Source: JBEVOS01 sp964563395 (GTDB lineage Bacteria > Pseudomonadota > Alphaproteobacteria > Caulobacterales > Aquidulcibacteraceae). From it: a stretch of DNA of 64,000 nucleotides. The stretch spans positions 1-64,000 of the forward strand of contig CAZLWK010000015.1 in NCBI GenBank assembly GCA_964563395.1. Direction: 5' to 3'. The notes beneath the pieces were generated by a model, which was not told the origin of the DNA, did not search any database, and saw nothing but the letters and a program-made list of their open reading frames with translations. Of this stretch, positions 1 to 7,007 are shown piece by piece; position 1 is the first letter of the stretch, and the number at the start of each line of letters is the position of its first letter. Position numbers and translations under genes: made by a program.

Positions 1-3000
1 CTTCCACGTTCCGGCGACCCCCGGCACCTGCGCCTGACCGCCAAGCTTGCCTTCGGTCCCCACTTCGCGCGCGACGCGTGTCACTTCAGACGCGAAGGCA
101 TTCAGCTGATCGACCATCGTGTTGATGGTGTTCTTCAGCTCCAAAATCTCGCCCTTCACGTCGACGGTGATTTTGCGGCTCAAATCACCGCGCGCGACGG
201 CCGTCGTCACTTCCGCGATGTTGCGCACTTGGGTGGTGAGATTGGCGGCGAGCAGATTGACGTTGTCGGTGAGATCCTTCCACGTGCCGCCAACGCCCGG
301 CACGACGGCCTGACCGCCAAGGCGCCCATCCGTACCGACTTCGCGCGCAACGCGCGTGACTTCACCGGCGAAAGCGTTCAGCTGGTCCACCATCGTGTTC
401 AAGGTGTCCTTGAGCAGAAGAATTTCGCCGCGGACATCCACGGTGATTTTCTTCGACAGATCGCCGCCGGCGATGGCGGTCGCGACCTCTGCGATGTTGC
501 GCACTTGCGCCGTCAGATTGCCGGCCATGAAGTTCACATTGTCGGTCAGATCCTTCCAGGTGCCGGCGACGCCCGGCACCTGCGCCTGACCGCCGAGCTT
601 ACCTTCGGTCCCCACTTCGCGCGCGACGCGTGTCACTTCAGACGCGAACGCATTGAGCTGATCGACCATCGTATTGATGGTGTTCTTCAGCTCAAGAATC
701 TCGCCCTTCACGTCGACGGTGATCTTGCGGCTCAAGTCTCCACGCGCCACAGCCGTCGTCACCTCCGCGATGTTGCGCACCTGGGCCGTGAGATTGCCCG
801 CCATGGAATTCACGGAATCGGTCAAATCCTTCCAAGTGCCTGCGACGCCGGGAACTTGCGCCTGGCCGCCCAAGCGCCCTTCCGTGCCCACCTCGCGCGC
901 CACGCGCGTCACCTCGCCCGCGAAGCGGTTGAGCTGATCCACCATCGTATTGAGCGTTTCCTTGAGCTGCAGGATTTCACCGCGCACATCGACGGTGATT
1001 TTTCGCGAAAGATCTCCATTGGCGATCGCTGTCGCCACCTCCGCGATGTTGCGGACCTGGCCGGTGAGATTGCCGGCCATGGAATTGACGGAGTCGGTCA
1101 AATCCTTCCACGTGCCCGCAACGCCAAGCACTTGCGCCTGGCCGCCGAGCTTGCCTTCCGTGCCGACCTCGCGCGCCACCCGCGTCACTTCCGCGGCGAA
1201 CGCATTGAGCTGGTCGACCATGGTGTTCAGCGTTTCCTTCAATGAAAGAATTTCGCCCGAAGCATCCACGGTGATCTTCTTGGAAAGATCGCCCTTGGCC
1301 ACCGCGGTGGCGACCTCGGCGATGTTGCGCACTTGTCCGGTAAGATTGCCCGCCATGAAATTCACGTTGTCGGTGAGGTCTTTCCACGTTCCCGCGACGC
1401 CGCGCACGACCGCCTGACCGCCGAGCTTTCCTTCCGTGCCGACTTCGCGCGCCACGCGCGTCACTTCCCCGGCGAAGGCATTGAGCTGGTCGACCATCGT
1501 GTTGATGGTCTCCTTGAGTTCTAGAATTTCGCCCTTCACGTCCACGGTGATTTTTTTGGACAAATCCCCGTTGGCGATGGCGGTTGAGACGTCCGCGATG
1601 TTGCGCACCTGCGCCGTCAAATTGGACGCCATGGAGTTCACGGATTCGGTCAAATCCTTCCAGGTGCCGGCGACGCCGGTGACGTTCGCCTGCCCGCCCA
1701 ATTGCCCTTCCGTGCCGACTTCGCGCGCCACGCGCGTCACCTCGCCCGCGAATGCGTTCAGCTGGTCGACCATCGTGTTGATGGTCTCCTTGAGCTGGAG
1801 AATTTCTCCCGAGACATTGACTGTAATTTTCTTGGAAAGGTCGCCGCTGGCGATGGCGGTGGAAACCTCCGCGATGTTGCGCACTTGCGCGGTGAGGTTC
1901 GAGGCCATGAAATTGACGTTGTCGGTCAAGTCCTTCCAGGCGCCGGCGACGCCGGGCACTTGCGCCTGTCCGCCGAGCTTTCCTTCCGTCCCGACCTCGC
2001 GGGCGATCCGCGTCACTTCGGAGGCGAAGGAGTTGAGCTGATCCACCATCGTGTTGATGGTGTCCTTCAGCTCCAGGATTTCGCCGCGCACATCGACAGT
2101 GATCTTGCGTGACAGGTCGCCGCGCGCGACGGCGGTAGTGACTTGAGCGATGTTGCGCACCTGATCAGTGAGATTGCCGCACATGGCGTTCACCGAATCG
2201 GTCAAATCCTTCCACGTGCCCGCAACGCCGGGCACAATGGCCTGACCGCCCAGCTTGCCGTCCGTGCCGACTTCACGCGCGACGCGCGTCACTTCGGACG
2301 CGAAAGAGCGCAATTGATCCACCATCGTGTTGATGGCTTCCTTGAGCTGCAAAATCTCCCCGCGCACATCCACGGTGATTTTTTTCGAAAGGTCGCCGTT
2401 GGCGACGGCGATCGTCACTTCCGCGATGTTGCGCACCTGGCTGGTCAAATTGTCGGCCATGGAATTGACGCTCTCGGTCAATTCCTTCCAAACGCCGGTC
2501 ACCTCGCGCACCTGCGCCTGGCCGCCCAGCTTCCCCTCGGTGCCGACCTCGCGCGCCACGCGCGTCACCTCGGAGGTGAATTCGCGCAATTGGCGGATCA
2601 TGGTGTTGACGATCTTGGCGGAGCGGAGAAATTCGCCTTTGAGCGGGCGGCCATCCACTTCAAGCCGCACGGTCTGCAAGAGATCGCCTTGCGCAACCGC
2701 GCCGATCGCGCGCGTCACCTCATCCGTCGGCCACAGAAGATCATCGATCAAGGTATTGACCGACGCTTCCATCTCACCCCAGGCGCCGGCCCTGTTGGCG
2801 AATTTCATGCGCTGACGGGTACGTCCTTCCCGGCCGACCACATGACCCACGCGCTCCAATTCGTCCGCCATACGCTGGTTCGAAGCGCCGATATCGTTGA
2901 AGCTGTCGGCGATCTTGCCCATGAGCCCGGTCCAATCGCCGGGAAGCCGCGCCGAAAAATCGCCTACGCGCATGGATTGCAGCGCATGCAGCAATTCCCG

Positions 3001-3090
3001 CAACTGGTCCCCAGTTGGCGTCTCGCCCTCCTCCCCGCCGCGCCCCGCGCCATTGCGCAGTTTCGCAGTCGCCGCGGTCTTCGCCTCCAT
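1..3090 (-). CDS. Poly-HAMP sensor protein, N-terminal part (probably hybrid histidine kinase), cut by window edge
   Basis: The reverse strand is open from an ATG at 3090 to the left edge, about 1030 codons with no stop. After a short charged N-terminus the translation has two diverged HAMP-like segments and then a uniform array of units of about 92 residues carrying motifs such as VTRVAREVGTEGKLGGQA, WKDLTDSVNSMA, QVRNIAEV and GDLSKKITVDVKGEILELK. This is the array known from group III (Nik1/Os-1 type) hybrid kinases, which sense osmotic or other stress in the cytosol and normally end in HisKA, HATPase and receiver domains; that end lies outside the window. There is no signal peptide or membrane segment. 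An EcfG-type promoter motif precedes it. The poly-HAMP assignment is secure; the kinase end is inferred from the family. Confidence 0.9.
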   Translation of the reverse strand, partial: MEAKTAATAKLRNGAGRGGEEGETPTGDQLRELLHALQSMRVGDFSARLPGDWTGLMGKIADSFNDIGASNQRMADELERVGHVVGREGRTRQRMKFANRAGAWGEMEASVNTLIDDLLWPTDEVTRAIGAVAQGDLLQTVRLEVDGRPLKGEFLRSAKIVNTMIRQLREFTSEVTRVAREVGTEGKLGGQAQVREVTGVWKELTESVNSMADNLTSQVRNIAEVTIAVANGDLSKKITVDVRGEILQLKEAINTMVDQLRSFASEVTRVAREVGTDGKLGGQAIVPGVAGTWKDLTDSVNAMCGNLTDQVRNIAQVTTAVARGDLSRKITVDVRGEILELKDTINTMVDQLNSFASEVTRIAREVGTEGKLGGQAQVPGVAGAWKDLTDNVNFMASNLTAQVRNIAEVSTAIASGDLSKKITVNVSGEILQLKETINTMVDQLNAFAGEVTRVAREVGTEGQLGGQANVTGVAGTWKDLTESVNSMASNLTAQVRNIADVSTAIANGDLSKKITVDVKGEILELKETINTMVDQLNAFAGEVTRVAREVGTEGKLGGQAVVRGVAGTWKDLTDNVNFMAGNLTGQVRNIAEVATAVAKGDLSKKITVDASGEILSLKETLNTMVDQLNAFAAEVTRVAREVGTEGKLGGQAQVLGVAGTWKDLTDSVNSMAGNLTGQVRNIAEVATAIANGDLSRKITVDVRGEILQLKETLNTMVDQLNRFAGEVTRVAREVGTEGRLGGQAQVPGVAGTWKDLTDSVNSMAGNLTAQVRNIAEVTTAVARGDLSRKITVDVKGEILELKNTINTMVDQLNAFASEVTRVAREVGTEGKLGGQAQVPGVAGTWKDLTDNVNFMAGNLTAQVRNIAEVATAIAGGDLSKKITVDVRGEILLLKDTLNTMVDQLNAFAGEVTRVAREVGTDGRLGGQAVVPGVGGTWKDLTDNVNLLAANLTTQVRNIAEVTTAVARGDLSRKITVDVKGEILELKNTINTMVDQLNAFASEVTRVAREVGTEGKLGGQAQVPGVAGTWK
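34..2793 (-). repeat. Ten in-register 276-bp tandem repeats encoding HAMP units
   Basis: The coding motif for LGGQ recurs on the reverse strand with plus-strand anchor positions 34, 310, 586, 862, 1138, 1414, 1690, 1966, 2242 and 2518, a spacing of exactly 276 bp (92 codons) every time, so no indel has been tolerated. Copies differ by scattered, mostly third-position changes; the copy nearest the N-terminus (2518-2793) is clearly diverged in its second half. The array is coding sequence and not a CRISPR or satellite, and it continues beyond the left edge. Confidence 0.93.
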
Positions 3091-3142
3091 GGATCACTCC
3101 CGCCGTCGCGTCGCGGGTTGCACGCCGCCCCGCCAACCGCGA

Positions 3143-3167
3143 AACGCGGCGCCGGTTTCTTGGTTCC
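3143..3167 (-). promoter_or_regulatory. EcfG-type (general stress response) promoter candidate for the poly-HAMP gene
   Basis: Reading the reverse strand there is GGAAC (3167-3163), a 16-base spacer, then CGTT (3146-3143). This fits the GGAAC-N16/17-CGTT consensus of alphaproteobacterial EcfG sigma factors. The predicted transcript would start near 3135, about 45 bases before the ATG at 3090. The match is seen directly; activity is inference. Confidence 0.5.
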
Positions 3168-3260
3168 GCAAAAATTTTCGTGAGGGGTTGCGCGCCCTGC
3201 GGACGCGGGGCTACCCCCGATCTATGCGCTTAAATTGTTTGGGAAATCCAGCGCGAAATC

Positions 3261-3632
3261 ATGCTTGAGAAAGATCTCACGGCATTCGTTGGGGCGTCCA
3301 TACGCTCCATTTGGGCGCTGGAGGTGCTGCTGCTTCTTCGCGCCCGAGACGCGCCTCTGGCGGTCGAGGAATTGGTGCGCGCCTTGCGGGGGTCGCGCAG
3401 CCTGGTCGAAGGGTGCCTCACCCAATTGCAGGCCGCGGGCGTGACCGCGCGCGAGGATGACGGGCGCTGGCGCTATCGAGCCGCCTCGCCGGAACTCGAT
3501 CAGACCGTCGCGCGGCTTGCGGCCGTTTACGCCGAGCGGCCGTTCGCGGTCATCGACGCCATCGTCTCAACGCCCAATCAACGCCTGAAATCGTTCGCGG
3601 ACGCCTTTCGCTTTCCAAAAAAGGAGGACTGA
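3261..3632 (+). CDS. Small winged-helix protein, putative transcriptional regulator
   Basis: A 123-residue protein. Residues 15-75 read as a helix-turn-helix with wing (alpha-helical start, LAVEELVRALRGSRSLVEGCL as the HTH, then a short hairpin around DDGRWRYR), typical of MarR-like or generic winged-helix folds; the C-terminus is helical and basic. No sensor domain is visible. It is divergent from the poly-HAMP gene, and its TGA overlaps the leader of the next gene, whose AAGGAGG ribosome site lies inside its last codons (3621-3627), so it forms an operon with the two small membrane proteins. It may regulate the locus, but DNA binding is inferred only from the predicted fold. Confidence 0.7.
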   Translation: MLEKDLTAFVGASIRSIWALEVLLLLRARDAPLAVEELVRALRGSRSLVEGCLTQLQAAGVTAREDDGRWRYRAASPELDQTVARLAAVYAERPFAVIDAIVSTPNQRLKSFADAFRFPKKED

Positions 3633-3635
3633 GCT

Positions 3636-3893
3636 GTGCCGACGCTGGTCTATTCGCTCTGCTTCATCACCAGTGGCATTTGCGCATGGCTTTTGTTGCG
3701 CGCCTATGCGCGCACGCACACGCGCCTGCTGCTTTGGAGCGGAGGCGCTTTTGTGTGCCTCGCCATCAACAATTTCTTCGTGCTCGCCGACATGATCTTG
3801 CTGCCGGACTATGACCTTCTTCCGCTGCGCTACGCGGCGGCGCTGTCGGCGGTATGTATCCTCATCTACGGCTTTATCTGGGAAGTCGAGTGA
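3636..3893 (+). CDS. DUF5985-like small membrane protein, copy 1
   Basis: An 85-residue protein with a GTG start at 3636, chosen because an AAGGAGG site lies 8 bases upstream. It has three hydrophobic segments (about residues 3-20, 30-50 and 60-80) with a basic loop of arginines after the first, matching the pattern of DUF5985 family proteins, which have no known function. Its TGA (3891-3893) overlaps the ATG of the following homologous gene, so the two are translationally coupled. Family assignment rests on length, topology and neighbourhood. Confidence 0.65.
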   Translation: MPTLVYSLCFITSGICAWLLLRAYARTHTRLLLWSGGAFVCLAINNFFVLADMILLPDYDLLPLRYAAALSAVCILIYGFIWEVE

Positions 3894-4165
3894 TGGAACA
3901 GGCCGCGTTCGTCTCTGGCTTGATCACGATGGGCTTCGCCGTCTGCGCGGTCTTTTTCCTGCGCTTTTGGCGGCGGGCGAACGACTCGCTCTTCCTGGTG
4001 TTCGCGATCGCGTTCGTTCTGCTTGCGCTCAATCAGGCGCTATCGACCCTTTTGGGCCTGCCCCGAGAAGAGCGCAGCTGGCTTTATCTGCTGCGCCTGG
4101 CCGCCTTTCTCATCATCATCGCGGCGATCGTGCGCAAAAGCCTTCATCGACGAGACCGCAATTGA
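3893..4165 (+). CDS. DUF5985-like small membrane protein, copy 2
   Basis: A 90-residue protein starting MEQAAFVSGL, with the ATG overlapping the stop of the previous gene. An upstream in-frame ATG at 3854 is rejected because it lies deep inside copy 1. It has three hydrophobic segments with the same spacing as copy 1 and a basic tail (KSLHRRDRN). The pair resembles a duplicated gene whose products may form a hetero-oligomer in the inner membrane. Its partnership with the poly-HAMP sensor is suggested only by adjacency. Confidence 0.65.
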   Translation: MEQAAFVSGLITMGFAVCAVFFLRFWRRANDSLFLVFAIAFVLLALNQALSTLLGLPREERSWLYLLRLAAFLIIIAAIVRKSLHRRDRN

Positions 4166-4169
4166 GCGC

Positions 4170-4268
4170 TTATCGGCGGCCGGATCGGCTCATTGAATAA
4201 AGACCGTAGAGCAGAGGGGCGCCCAATATCCAAAGTGCGAGAAACATGCCGTAGGCCGTCTGGTCCAT
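4170..4268 (-). CDS. 32-residue single-pass membrane microprotein
   Basis: The reverse strand has an ATG at 4268 preceded at 7 bases by GGAGA, and an ORF of 32 codons ending in TAA. The translation starts MDQTAYGMFLALWILGAPLL, has one hydrophobic helix of about 18 residues and ends in a basic tail (SRSGRR), giving an inside-C topology. It sits in the 178-base gap between two larger genes and has its own promoter candidate (4297-4321). Size and topology recall small membrane regulators of larger complexes, but no family was recognised. The good ribosome site and protein-like composition are the support. Confidence 0.55.
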   Translation of the reverse strand: MDQTAYGMFLALWILGAPLLYGLYSMSRSGRR

Positions 4269-4296
4269 GAGAAATTCTCCATTGCGTCAGGGATAG

Positions 4297-4321
4297 AACC
4301 AGGGCTCGGCCCCTGCGTTCC
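4297..4321 (-). promoter_or_regulatory. EcfG-like promoter candidate / hairpin upstream of the microprotein
   Basis: On the reverse strand GGAAC (4321-4317), 16 bases, then GGTT (4300-4297), one base off the EcfG -10 CGTT. The same stretch is an imperfect inverted repeat (GAAC.CAGGG against CCCTG.GTTC), so it could instead be a terminator hairpin for the hybrid kinase, whose stop is at 4344. The two readings cannot be separated by eye. Confidence 0.35.
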
Positions 4322-4343
4322 AATACCGTGCGCTTAGAGAGGT

Positions 4344-5951
4344 TTAGGCCGCGGGGCGGGCGACAGCGGCCATCTCCAGGGCGATGCTGATGCCGGACAG
4401 GAGAGCCTCCGGCGTGACAGGCTTGGTGATGTGCACGTCGGCGCCCGCGACAGCCGAATGATCCTTATGTTCCGCCATCGCATTCGCCGAGACGATGGCG
4501 ATCGGCGTGCGTTCCAGGCCGCGCTCCAATTCGCGGCGGCGAATTTCCCGAATGGCGCTCAAGCCGTCCATGACCGGCATCTGCATGTCCATGAGCACGA
4601 GATCGTAGGTATCCGCCTCCCAAGCCTCCAGCGCCTGGCGCCCATTTTGGACAAGTGTGAGCTCCACGCCGGCTTGCTCCAGGATGTAGCGCAGCACCAT
4701 CTGGTTCGAGAGATTGTCCTCGGCCGCGAGAATGCGCAGCTTCAACTTGCGATCGAGACGCTCGACATGCGAGGCAAGGCCGTGCCGGTGGGCGTCATAA
4801 TCGCGTAGCGGCATGGTGCGCGGCAGCGGCAGACGCACGGAGAACGTGCTGCCGAGGCCGGGCGACGAGCGCACCCGGATTTCGCCTTCCATCAGATCGA
4901 CAATGCCCTTCGTGATGGAGAGCCCCAAGCCCGCGCCGCCGAAGCGGCGGGTGATCGTGCTGTCTGCTTGCACGAAGCGATCGAAAATGCGCTCGAGCTT
5001 GTCGGCCTCAACGCCGATGCCGGTATCTTCCACAATGAAAGAGAGCCAGGTTTGGCCGTCGGCGCCTTCGGCCTCCTCCACCGACACGCGCAGACTCACC
5101 GAGCCGGTCTCGGTGAATTTGATCGCATTCGACAAGAGATTGGAGAGCACCTGCTTGATGCGCACGGCGTCCCCCTCGAACATGCCGCGCGCCGTGGATT
5201 CCATCGACACGGTCATGGAAAGACCCTTGTCGTCGGCGCGCACGCGCATCAGATCGGCGATGGAATTGACAGCGTCGCGCAGATCGAAGGACGCGATTTC
5301 GAGATTGAGCCGTCCCGCCTCCGCGCGCGAAAGATCCAGCACATCGGCAAGCAGACGTTCAACCATCTCGCCGGACGCCGCGATCATGGACACCATATCG
5401 CGTTGCGCGGGCGTCAAATGCGTGCGGGCGAGCGCGCCGGCCACGCCGATCACGGCGTTGAGCGGCGTGCGCACTTCGTGGCTCATGTTCGCCAAGAAAC
5501 TCGTGGCGGCGGCGCGCGCGGCCTCCGCCTCGCGCATGGCTTCGCGCGCGAGGAGATTGGCGCGCCGCTGCTCGGTCACATCCGTCAGAACATGCACCGC
5601 GCCCGCAGCGCCGCCCTCGCGCGCCTGGAGCGGGCGTGCGCGCGCTCTGACGATGCGGCTTTCTCCATCGGGCCGCTCAATCAGAATGAAACGCGGAATA
5701 TCTGCGTCATCGTCCTGCGAAACCAACGGCGCCCAGTCATCGAGAGGGCTTCCATCTTCCGCGCGGCAGCGCAGCGCCTCCGACAAGATCTCGCCGCGCG
5801 CGGGACGCCGCCCCGTTAAGCGACAGGCCGCCTCATTATAGGCTTGAACACGACCGCGCGCATCGCACACGAAAATGGCGTCGGGGGCCAATGAGAGCCA
5901 TGACGCGAAAGCGCGTTCGCCGGCGTCGCCGCCGGAAAGCTCGACGCTCAT
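4344..5951 (-). CDS. Hybrid sensor histidine kinase (PAS-HisKA-HATPase-receiver)
   Basis: A 535-residue soluble protein. PAS-like region at about 15-128 (FVCDARGRVQAYNEAACRLTG), HisKA with the phospho-acceptor His158 in FLANMSHEVRTPLN, HATPase with N-box NLLSNAIKF (271-279), G-boxes EDTGIGV (308-314) and GGAGLGLSI (338-346), then a receiver from about 405 with acidic pair E411/D412, phospho-acceptor Asp455 in LMDMQMPVMDG and a conserved Lys in HITKP. It is the third gene after cheY and cheZ; its ATG overlaps the cheZ stop by 4 bases, so it belongs to the chemotaxis operon. No membrane segment. It probably feeds phosphate to, or drains it from, the neighbouring response regulators. Confidence 0.93.
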   Translation of the reverse strand: MSVELSGGDAGERAFASWLSLAPDAIFVCDARGRVQAYNEAACRLTGRRPARGEILSEALRCRAEDGSPLDDWAPLVSQDDDADIPRFILIERPDGESRIVRARARPLQAREGGAAGAVHVLTDVTEQRRANLLAREAMREAEAARAAATSFLANMSHEVRTPLNAVIGVAGALARTHLTPAQRDMVSMIAASGEMVERLLADVLDLSRAEAGRLNLEIASFDLRDAVNSIADLMRVRADDKGLSMTVSMESTARGMFEGDAVRIKQVLSNLLSNAIKFTETGSVSLRVSVEEAEGADGQTWLSFIVEDTGIGVEADKLERIFDRFVQADSTITRRFGGAGLGLSITKGIVDLMEGEIRVRSSPGLGSTFSVRLPLPRTMPLRDYDAHRHGLASHVERLDRKLKLRILAAEDNLSNQMVLRYILEQAGVELTLVQNGRQALEAWEADTYDLVLMDMQMPVMDGLSAIREIRRRELERGLERTPIAIVSANAMAEHKDHSAVAGADVHITKPVTPEALLSGISIALEMAAVARPAA

Positions 5952-6454
5952 CCGGTGGCGAACAGGCGGTCGATGTCGTCTTGATCGACGCCTTCGCCCG
6001 GCATGGCGGGACCGTTCAGAAGCAGATCCTGGCCTGGCGCATGCTCCTCAACCGGCGCTTCGTCTTCGACGGCGAGCAAACCGCTGAGCGCGCTCAACTT
6101 GTCCTCGATGAGCAGCAGCGTCTCGACCACCTTGTTGCTGCGCTGGCCGGTCAGATCCTGAAATGCGCACGCTTCGAGCACCGCCATGCATCGCGCCTCG
6201 ACCGCCGCGCGATATTCCTCGTAAGGCAATTCGCCTGGCAGCTGCATCATGTCCGACACCGCGTCCATGATCTGGTTGGCCGCATTTTCGGTGGTTTCGA
6301 CGATCATCCCGATTTCGTTCATCGCCGAAGGCAACCGGCGCCCACGCATATCGGTGGGCCGCAATTCGGAAATGGCCTTGCGGGCGGCGAACACGTATTG
6401 GAGCAGGACTTCCCGCTCATGGGCGACTTTCGCGCGCAGTTCGAGCTCTTCCAT
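5948..6454 (-). CDS. cheZ: Protein phosphatase CheZ
   Basis: A 168-residue, mostly helical protein. It carries the CheZ active-site motif QDLTGQR with Asp100 and Gln104 at the same spacing as the E. coli catalytic pair Asp143/Gln147, and ends in DQDDIDRLF, which fits the C-terminal CheY-binding peptide of the family. It is shorter than E. coli CheZ (214), having a shorter N-terminal hairpin. It dephosphorylates CheY-P. It starts 3 bases after the cheY stop and overlaps the kinase start by 4 bases. CheZ is not universal in alphaproteobacteria, many of which use phosphate-sink CheYs. Confidence 0.92.
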   Translation of the reverse strand: MEELELRAKVAHEREVLLQYVFAARKAISELRPTDMRGRRLPSAMNEIGMIVETTENAANQIMDAVSDMMQLPGELPYEEYRAAVEARCMAVLEACAFQDLTGQRSNKVVETLLLIEDKLSALSGLLAVEDEAPVEEHAPGQDLLLNGPAMPGEGVDQDDIDRLFATG

Positions 6455-6457
6455 GGT

Positions 6458-6844
6458 TCAGAGCTCCCCTAGAACCGCCGACATTTTCTGCTTCAAGACG
6501 GCCTGCGTGAACGGCTTGATGATGTAATTGTTGACGCCGGCCTGTCGCGCGGCGACCACATTTTCAGCCTTCGCTTCCGCCGTCACCATGATGAAGGGCA
6601 GCTTGGCCGTCTTCGGCTCGGAACGGACCTTCTTGAGCAGCTCGATGCCGGTCATCGGCTGCATGTTCCAATCCGAAATAACGAGGCCATAATTCTTGGC
6701 CGTGATGAGATCGTAGGCGGACTTGCCGTCCGTGGCCTCATCCACATTGCGAAAGCCGATTTGTTCAAGCAGGCCGCGAACGATTTTCAGCATCGTGCGA
6801 TAATCGTCCACTATGAGAATCGGCAAATCACGGCTGACCGACAT
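6458..6844 (-). CDS. cheY: CheY-like single-domain response regulator
   Basis: A 128-residue receiver. The start at 6844 (MSVSRDLPIL) is preferred over the longer frame because GGGGAGG lies just upstream and the fold begins at residue 8. The acidic pair is Asp13/Asp14, the phospho-acceptor Asp58 (VISDWNMQPMTG), with the conserved Thr in MVTAEAK and Lys in IIKPF. The DWNMP-type sequence around Asp58 is typical of true chemotaxis CheYs. It is first in a cheY-cheZ-kinase operon, divergent from cheA. The shared gap contains CtrA-type boxes. Confidence 0.93.
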   Translation of the reverse strand: MSVSRDLPILIVDDYRTMLKIVRGLLEQIGFRNVDEATDGKSAYDLITAKNYGLVISDWNMQPMTGIELLKKVRSEPKTAKLPFIMVTAEAKAENVVAARQAGVNNYIIKPFTQAVLKQKMSAVLGEL

Positions 6845-6864
6845 TATCCTCCCCCTGTCAACGT

Positions 6865-6908
6865 GCGGGCGAATCTCCTCCTCGCCCGCTAATGAAGTGC
6901 TAACTTCA
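6865..6908. promoter_or_regulatory. Two inverted repeats in the cheY leader
   Basis: GCGGGCGA (6865-6872) is mirrored by TCGCCCGC (6882-6889), and TGAAGT (6893-6898) by ACTTCA (6903-6908). Both are perfect short stems in the cheY-cheA gap. They could be protein-binding sites or 5'-leader hairpins of cheY; nothing decides between them. Confidence 0.35.
6889..6903. promoter_or_regulatory. Degenerate CtrA-type box CTAA-N7-CTAA
   Basis: CTAA (6889-6892), 7 bases, CTAA (6900-6903), one mismatch per half from the TTAA-N7-TTAA consensus of the alphaproteobacterial cell-cycle regulator CtrA. It lies 45 bases upstream of a perfect box, in the divergent cheY/cheA control region, and overlaps the second inverted repeat. 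Confidence 0.35.
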
Positions 6909-6947
6909 CTGCAAAGACCCCGATGCGGGCGCAAAGCTGCAGTGAAA

Positions 6948-6962
6948 TTAACCACGGCTTAA
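6948..6962. promoter_or_regulatory. CtrA-type box TTAA-N7-TTAA between cheY and cheA
   Basis: TTAA (6948-6951), CCACGGC, TTAA (6959-6962) is a perfect match to the CtrA consensus. It lies about 45 bases upstream of cheA and 104 bases from cheY. CtrA is known to control motility and chemotaxis genes in many alphaproteobacteria, which fits this position. Confidence 0.55.
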
Positions 6963-7007
6963 ACCGAAAAAATGGAGCTTCGCCCCATCATTTAGCGGGG
7001 CCCGCGC

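Noticed and set aside
34..2793. Regular repeats as a possible CRISPR array or satellite
   Set aside because: The unit is 276 bp, fully coding in one frame and without unique spacers.
229..3183. Long plus-strand frames (for example 229-1245 and 2143-3183) over the repeat array
   Set aside because: They are mirror frames created by GC-rich codon use of the poly-HAMP gene on the other strand; their translations are repetitive, His/Arg-rich and show no family motif.
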